Source: Parapedobacter tibetensis (GTDB lineage Bacteria > Bacteroidota > Bacteroidia > Sphingobacteriales > Sphingobacteriaceae). Taken from it: a stretch of DNA of 64,000 nucleotides. Below, in pieces: positions 59,795 to 64,000 of the stretch. Both the position numbers and the translations under genes were made by a program. The notes beneath the pieces are model-generated. The model did not search any database. It saw only the letters and a program-made list of their open reading frames with translations, and was not told where the DNA came from. How positions within the stretch are numbered: position 1 is the first letter of the stretch; the number at the start of each line of letters is the position of its first letter. The stretch spans positions 62,001 to 126,000 of the forward strand of contig NZ_JAMKQJ010000011.1 of NCBI RefSeq assembly GCF_024643205.1. Direction: 5' to 3'.

Positions 59795-61330
59795 CTATTT
59801 ATTTTCTTCTTTATTTCCCCGATTGAAATTACCGGGGGTTAACTTGCTGCGCTTCAAGGTCAGCTCCTCGATATTTTCTCCTTCCTGGTCGATCAACCGA
59901 AATGTAACCGTGGGATCCGGCACCTTCGTGTTGATCTCAAACTCACCGAATGCATATCCACCAGATATTCCATAGAATTGAGTAGTCCACTCGCTCATTG
60001 TTGCAGGCGGACCGGAAAGGCCACCCAAGCTTCCGACTCCAAATTCATAAAATTTAAATCCCGATGGGCGGGGAATCTGAAACCCTCTCGCACCGTGGCG
60101 GTCTCCCGAAATCAGCAAAACTCCCCGGATATTATTATCTTCAATAAAATCAAATAGCTCCTCGCGGCCTTCAGGATCGTTTATTCCCCAGGAATCCTTG
60201 CCTCCTGAAACATAATCGCTCCACATTGATCCGCAGGAAAGGATAATAAAAGGACCTTTACAGTCGAGTAGTTGTTTTTTTAGCCAGTCCATTTGCGCAT
60301 CGCCAAGAAAAGAACCCTTTTTCCCGGTCCGGAAATACCGGTTGTCTGTCATAATAACATCACAGTGTCCAATCCGTGTCCGTAGAAAAATACCTTTTCT
60401 ATGTTCCCCTAAACCATATGATGGGTTATTCCAAGAATATCTGAAGACCTTCCAAACATTCTCCTTATCTTTTTCGCGGTATCCTTCCGGTATTCCGGCT
60501 TTATCGTTACCGAAGTAATCGTGATCGTCCCAGGTTGCATAAACCGGTACGTTGGAAACGAGATTTTGCCAGGCAGGATAAAGATCTCGTGCCATGTAAT
60601 CCAAGCTATGCCATCCTGCATGATTGTTCCTGTCCTGAGCGCCTATATCCCCCAGTCCTAAAAACGCATGCGGATGTCTTTCAATCATAGCCTTACTTTG
60701 CTTTTCATTCCCAAGCCCCCAGCGATGAAAGTCCCCTCCGAAAATGATTCGCGTATTTACGTCTTCAGCACCAGACGGAGTCCAGATGCATGCATTTTCC
60801 GGAACCCCTATTTCTTGCTCCCCAACAAAAACCTTGTAGGTATATCGTGTGTCAGGTTTCAGATCTGACACATGCACAATAGCAGTAAGTTCAGTATTCT
60901 TTGTCGATTTTACCGGACCAAACTCTTTGGCTTCTCCATCAATCTCTACTTTAACTGTCACTAAATCCGGTTTCACCGTACGGACCCAAATATCTACAGA
61001 GTTCGTGGTTATATTACCTAACATCGGGCCGCCCAAATGAACAATATTAAATTCGCCGGCTAGCTTTTGAAATTGGGGGTAATCAACCAGCGCACTGAAT
61101 CCTTTACCGGCTTCACCTGATAGTCTAGTCTCCGCCCATTTATAAAGCAGCTGTTTTTCAAGGGGCAGTTCCCGATCAAAATTGTTCAGGAAAATAAGAT
61201 TATCCAACAACCGGGGACTAAATTCAACTCCGTTTTTAACAGGAAAGTTACCGGCCTGAGAAAACGCTTCAAAAGTGAAGAGTAAACTCAGCATGGATAT
61301 TATAAACAGCCTTGCACTTCTTTCTTCCAT
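59795..61330 (-). CDS. secreted PhoD-like alkaline phosphatase/phosphodiesterase
   Basis: 511 aa. The signal peptide ends AFSQ (about 25). A fibronectin-like N-terminal PhoD_N domain covers about 85-185 (LGGPMLGNITTNSVDIWVRT, DLKPDTRYTYKVFVG). The metallophosphatase domain then has IIFGGDFHRWG, AFLGLGDIGAQD, YATWDDHDYFGND, TDNRYFRTG and LLISGDRHGARG, the ligands for the Fe/Ca-type PhoD centre. It hydrolyses phosphomonoesters or diesters. As the third gene of PUL-C behind SusC and SusD it implies a phosphorylated glycan or teichoic-acid-like substrate, or phosphate scavenging from it. A different subfamily from the 868-aa protein of PUL-B. Confidence 0.88.
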   Translation of the reverse strand: MEERSARLFIISMLSLLFTFEAFSQAGNFPVKNGVEFSPRLLDNLIFLNNFDRELPLEKQLLYKWAETRLSGEAGKGFSALVDYPQFQKLAGEFNIVHLGGPMLGNITTNSVDIWVRTVKPDLVTVKVEIDGEAKEFGPVKSTKNTELTAIVHVSDLKPDTRYTYKVFVGEQEIGVPENACIWTPSGAEDVNTRIIFGGDFHRWGLGNEKQSKAMIERHPHAFLGLGDIGAQDRNNHAGWHSLDYMARDLYPAWQNLVSNVPVYATWDDHDYFGNDKAGIPEGYREKDKENVWKVFRYSWNNPSYGLGEHRKGIFLRTRIGHCDVIMTDNRYFRTGKKGSFLGDAQMDWLKKQLLDCKGPFIILSCGSMWSDYVSGGKDSWGINDPEGREELFDFIEDNNIRGVLLISGDRHGARGFQIPRPSGFKFYEFGVGSLGGLSGPPATMSEWTTQFYGISGGYAFGEFEINTKVPDPTVTFRLIDQEGENIEELTLKRSKLTPGNFNRGNKEENK

Positions 61331-61384
61331 TTTTATTTTTTACCATTAGATCTTATGATCCTGATGCAATTTCGCGTAAGGCGC

Positions 61385-63007
61385 TCACCAGCCAGGATTC
61401 TGCGGAAACTCCTTATCAATGTTCGCGTCAATGACAGCCTGGGGAATTGGAAACAAGGTATCCCTATCGGCGATATGCGGACCGGATTGTTCATTAAACC
61501 GCCGTGTGCGTTCGAGGTAGGTGCCTGTGCGCAACAACGTATAGCGGCGGTGCTCTTCTGCATGGAGCTCCCTAGCCCGCTCTTCGAGGATAAACTCCAT
61601 GGATACATCCGCGGCTGTGATAGCTGACGCATTTGATCTGGTTCTCACGCTGTTAATGCTTTGTGCAGCCAGTTCGTTTTTACCTTGCAGGTATTGTGCT
61701 TCCGCTAGCAGCAAGAAGGTTTCGGCCAGCCGGAGATAGGGTTGATCTTTGTACCCTTGGTCATCCACTGGGTTTTCTTCATATACATCCTCCCATTTAC
61801 GCGTAGAAGGCCAGTTATAAGGCCGATCAGGATGCGTTGGCGGAAAGGATCCGATGGCGAAGGCACCGATATACTTATCGGCATTGGTCGTGGTGTAGAG
61901 TGTATCCCCATTGTCTTTAATCACATAGCGAAAAACCGCAAATTCCGAATACCGATCGTCATCAGCTTCATACAGGTCGAAGCCATGTTTATTAAAGGCA
62001 TACCAGCCGGTACCCCTACCTCCTGTTTGAACGCCTGTCGATATACCCGGATTTTGCCAATACCAAAGTACCCATGCCCGCCTCATCCGGTTAAATCCTC
62101 CGCCTTGTACCTGCCTACTGTACGGAATAGCCCATAATGCTTCCGTATTCCCTTCCTGATGCAATGCATTACCATCGTAAAATTGATCCATGAACGGAAC
62201 GCCGGGCTGATTTGCCCGCACTCCGTAACGCTCGGTAATCAATTTGTAATTGGGATTGTTAATAGCGGCCCGCGCCTTTTGTTCGGCTTGGTCTGGACGG
62301 CCCAAGATGAGGTAGAGTTCGGCTAGGTAGTGTTGTGCAGTCGCACTGCTTGTACTGCCGGCATTGGCTTGGACCGGGGGAAGGTGCTGTTCTGCAAAAA
62401 GCAAGTCTTCTTCCATTTGACTTTGCACTTCGCGTTTGGCTGTACGTTCCCAATCATTGCGGAAATTAACTCCCGTGATCTCCTCAGTAACCAAGGGTAC
62501 GTCGCCCCAAAGAAAAGTAAGATGCCTGTAGCACCATGCCCTGATTAATCGGGCCTCTGCGACAACTTCATTTTTCTGGGTTTCATCGCTCCACGGAATA
62601 TCCGGATTTTCCGCCCGATGTATGATCATGTTTGCGGCCAGAATCATTTGATACAACTGTTCGAACCAAATTTCGAAATCAGGCAATGTACTGTTGATGT
62701 AGCTTCCTCTTTGTGCCCAAGGTATATGCGGATTGTTGACAATAGGTGCGTAGTAGTAGTCTGTGGCCAATGAAAGCCCTTTACCCATCATCACTTCCCG
62801 ATCACCCCGCACCGTAAGGCGTTCGAACGTACGGAAACCACTGTATAGTCCATTCAGCGCTAACTGAAAGCCTGAGGGACTGCTGTACAACTGTTCGGCT
62901 GTTAATTTGGATTTTGGCACCTCTTGCAGAAAATCCTGCTCACTGCATCCTAACGGCAGGAAAAATAGGAACCCAATACCGATTAAAACAATGATGTATG
63001 ATTTCAT
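61385..63007 (-). CDS. SusD/RagB-family lipoprotein (PUL-C)
   Basis: 540 aa. Lipobox LPLGC (Cys 21), mature start SEQDFLQEVPKSKLTAEQLY. SusD landmarks: GFQLALNGLYSGF, EARLIRAWCYRHLTFLWGDVPL, YLRLAETFLLLAEAQYLQGKNE, FILEERARELHAEEHRRYTLLRTG, ending IPQAVIDANIDKEFPQNPGW, a variant of the SusD tail. It is 12 nt downstream of its partner SusC, and 54 nt upstream of the PhoD-like gene. Confidence 0.95.
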   Translation of the reverse strand: MKSYIIVLIGIGFLFFLPLGCSEQDFLQEVPKSKLTAEQLYSSPSGFQLALNGLYSGFRTFERLTVRGDREVMMGKGLSLATDYYYAPIVNNPHIPWAQRGSYINSTLPDFEIWFEQLYQMILAANMIIHRAENPDIPWSDETQKNEVVAEARLIRAWCYRHLTFLWGDVPLVTEEITGVNFRNDWERTAKREVQSQMEEDLLFAEQHLPPVQANAGSTSSATAQHYLAELYLILGRPDQAEQKARAAINNPNYKLITERYGVRANQPGVPFMDQFYDGNALHQEGNTEALWAIPYSRQVQGGGFNRMRRAWVLWYWQNPGISTGVQTGGRGTGWYAFNKHGFDLYEADDDRYSEFAVFRYVIKDNGDTLYTTTNADKYIGAFAIGSFPPTHPDRPYNWPSTRKWEDVYEENPVDDQGYKDQPYLRLAETFLLLAEAQYLQGKNELAAQSINSVRTRSNASAITAADVSMEFILEERARELHAEEHRRYTLLRTGTYLERTRRFNEQSGPHIADRDTLFPIPQAVIDANIDKEFPQNPGW

Positions 63008-63018
63008 AATGATTTTTT

Positions 63019-64000
63019 CTAAAATGTGACGTTCAATCCAAGATTGTATACCCGATCAAGCGGTGCCCCGCGTTGATCGCTATATTCCGGATCGAGCCCG
63101 TTCCAAGACGTGAACGTGAATCCATTAATTAATCCTGCTGACAGCATGAGTCTTGACACCCCCCACTGCTGCAAGACTTGGACAGGTAGTGTATAGTTAA
63201 GACCGATGTTGTTAATCCGGACGTAACTGGCATTTTTGTAGAATCTTACACCAAAGGGGTTTGTCCCTTCGCGATTGGCGGGGTAATCATTCGTAGGATT
63301 ATTTTCATTCCACCAGTTCTGCTTAAGCGTGTTGCGAACGGCATCTGCATATACGATATCCGTATTCCAATATTGATTCAGGCGCGTCACACCGGTTCTA
63401 CCCGTTACCATCACATTCAATGAAAACTGTTTAAACCGGATTTGATTATCGACACCGAAAGTCAATTTGGGGGATCGCTGGCCGATAAAGGTACGATCGT
63501 CTGGGGTGATCTGACCGTCTCCGTTCACGTCGACAATCTTAATATCCCCTGGTTTGGCTGTAGGCTGATGCATATTGGGAATATCATCGTCCGACTGCCA
63601 TACGCCATCATACAGGAAACCAAAATTAGTGCCGATAGGTTTACCGAGGAACCAATTATTGGAAATATCATCCTGTCCATTTCCATACAGGTCAACGATC
63701 TCATTGCCGTTGTGGGCTACATTAAACGTAGTGACCCATTCAACATGTTCCTTCTTGATGTTGCGGGTACTTAGTGCCAGTTCAATCCCGGTGTTCTGCA
63801 CTTTACCAACGTTAGAGAGGATATTGGTTACCCCATTGACGGATGATATGGCCCTATTGAGCAACAAGTCTTGCGTATTGGACCGATAGAAATCCAGCGT
63901 TCCAAAAATACGGCCGCCGAGAAATCCATAGTCTAAACCCACATTGAGCGAACGGGTAGACTCCCACCCCAGTAAAGCGTTCTCCAGTGAACCGGGCCGA
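63019..64000 (-). CDS. SusC/RagA TonB-dependent transporter (PUL-C), C-terminal part, cut by the window edge
   Basis: About 327 codons of the beta-barrel C-terminus; the 5' part lies beyond 64000. In-frame reading continues to the window end (SLENALLGWESTRSLNVGLD at about 63988-63929), so this is not an independent short gene. Barrel hallmarks are NTGIELALSTRNI, GDIKIVDVNGDGQITPDDRTFIGQRSPKLTFGVDNQIRF, YVRINNIGLNYTLP and the terminal VYNLGLNVTF. Whether it has an STN domain cannot be seen. Pairs with the SusD 12 nt downstream. Confidence 0.95.
   Translation of the reverse strand, partial: RPGSLENALLGWESTRSLNVGLDYGFLGGRIFGTLDFYRSNTQDLLLNRAISSVNGVTNILSNVGKVQNTGIELALSTRNIKKEHVEWVTTFNVAHNGNEIVDLYGNGQDDISNNWFLGKPIGTNFGFLYDGVWQSDDDIPNMHQPTAKPGDIKIVDVNGDGQITPDDRTFIGQRSPKLTFGVDNQIRFKQFSLNVMVTGRTGVTRLNQYWNTDIVYADAVRNTLKQNWWNENNPTNDYPANREGTNPFGVRFYKNASYVRINNIGLNYTLPVQVLQQWGVSRLMLSAGLINGFTFTSWNGLDPEYSDQRGAPLDRVYNLGLNVTF

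Noticed and set aside
1..64000. tRNA, rRNA or riboswitch genes
   Set aside because: I scanned the intergenic regions by eye for cloverleaf-like or conserved riboswitch patterns and found none that I can support; most gaps are under 150 nt.

Overview
The window is chromosomal DNA from a member of the Bacteroidota, most likely a Sphingobacteriales-type organism; the genus cannot be fixed from sequence alone. The evidence is four SusC/RagA-type TonB-dependent transporters (one cut by the window edge), four SusD lipoproteins, two ECF-sigma/FecR anti-sigma pairs, Bacteroidota -7 promoter elements of the TAnnTTTG type, and a set of secreted or lipoprotein glycan-degrading enzymes. After the first 3.4 kb nearly every gene lies on the minus strand, so the text below follows transcription from high to low coordinates.

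Layout. (1) 0.3-3.4 kb, plus strand: ordinary genes (small conserved protein, cyclophilin, exonuclease III, tRNA-dihydrouridine synthase). (2) 15.1-3.4 kb, minus strand: a small polysaccharide utilization locus (PUL-A) read sigma, FecR, SusC with STN domain, SusD, secreted EEP-family hydrolase, GH29 alpha-L-fucosidase, followed by acylphosphatase and a polysaccharide flippase. (3) 15.2-16.7 kb: a gene graveyard with remnants of a tyrosine recombinase, an ATP-binding/winged-helix protein tail and a frameshifted DUF3800 gene. (4) 48.2-16.7 kb, minus strand: a large sulfated-glycan PUL (PUL-B) read sigma, FecR, sulfatase, clan-A-like hydrolase, SusC(STN), SusD, second clan-A-like hydrolase, SusC(no STN), SusD, third clan-A-like hydrolase, sulfatase, alpha/alpha-toroid protein, three sulfatases (24.8, 23.2, 21.7 kb), sulfatase (20.1 kb), a broken sulfatase and a large PhoD-like phosphatase. 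It holds six intact sulfatases. (5) 64.0-48.4 kb, minus strand: PUL-C read SusC (cut), SusD, PhoD-like phosphatase, GH39-like hydrolase, cytosolic alpha/alpha-toroid protein, SGNH hydrolase, sodium:solute symporter, short-chain dehydrogenase, RraA-fold protein, VOC protein, zinc alcohol dehydrogenase, heparinase II/III-like lyase, KduD-like dehydrogenase and a small unknown.

How the genes work together (inference). In PUL-B the outer-membrane SusC/SusD pairs would import oligosaccharides made by surface and periplasmic sulfatases and the three paralogous lipoprotein hydrolases. The STN-bearing SusC would signal through the FecR at 46.3 kb to the ECF sigma at 47.6 kb. PUL-C looks like uptake of a uronate-containing or phosphorylated glycan, with the inner-membrane symporter feeding a cytosolic lyase and dehydrogenases of the 2-keto-3-deoxy-sugar type.

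The most striking signals are in PUL-B. Three tandem copies of an enzyme family that I cannot place in a named GH family carry plausible clan-A catalytic glutamates and a C-terminal beta-sandwich-like domain. A sulfatase-PhoD gene pair also appears to have been duplicated and then decayed reciprocally: one copy keeps the sulfatase and only 17 codons of the phosphatase, fused to the last codons of a lost SusD; the other keeps the phosphatase and a sulfatase with about 360 residues deleted in frame, preceded by a stub of a GH97-like gene.
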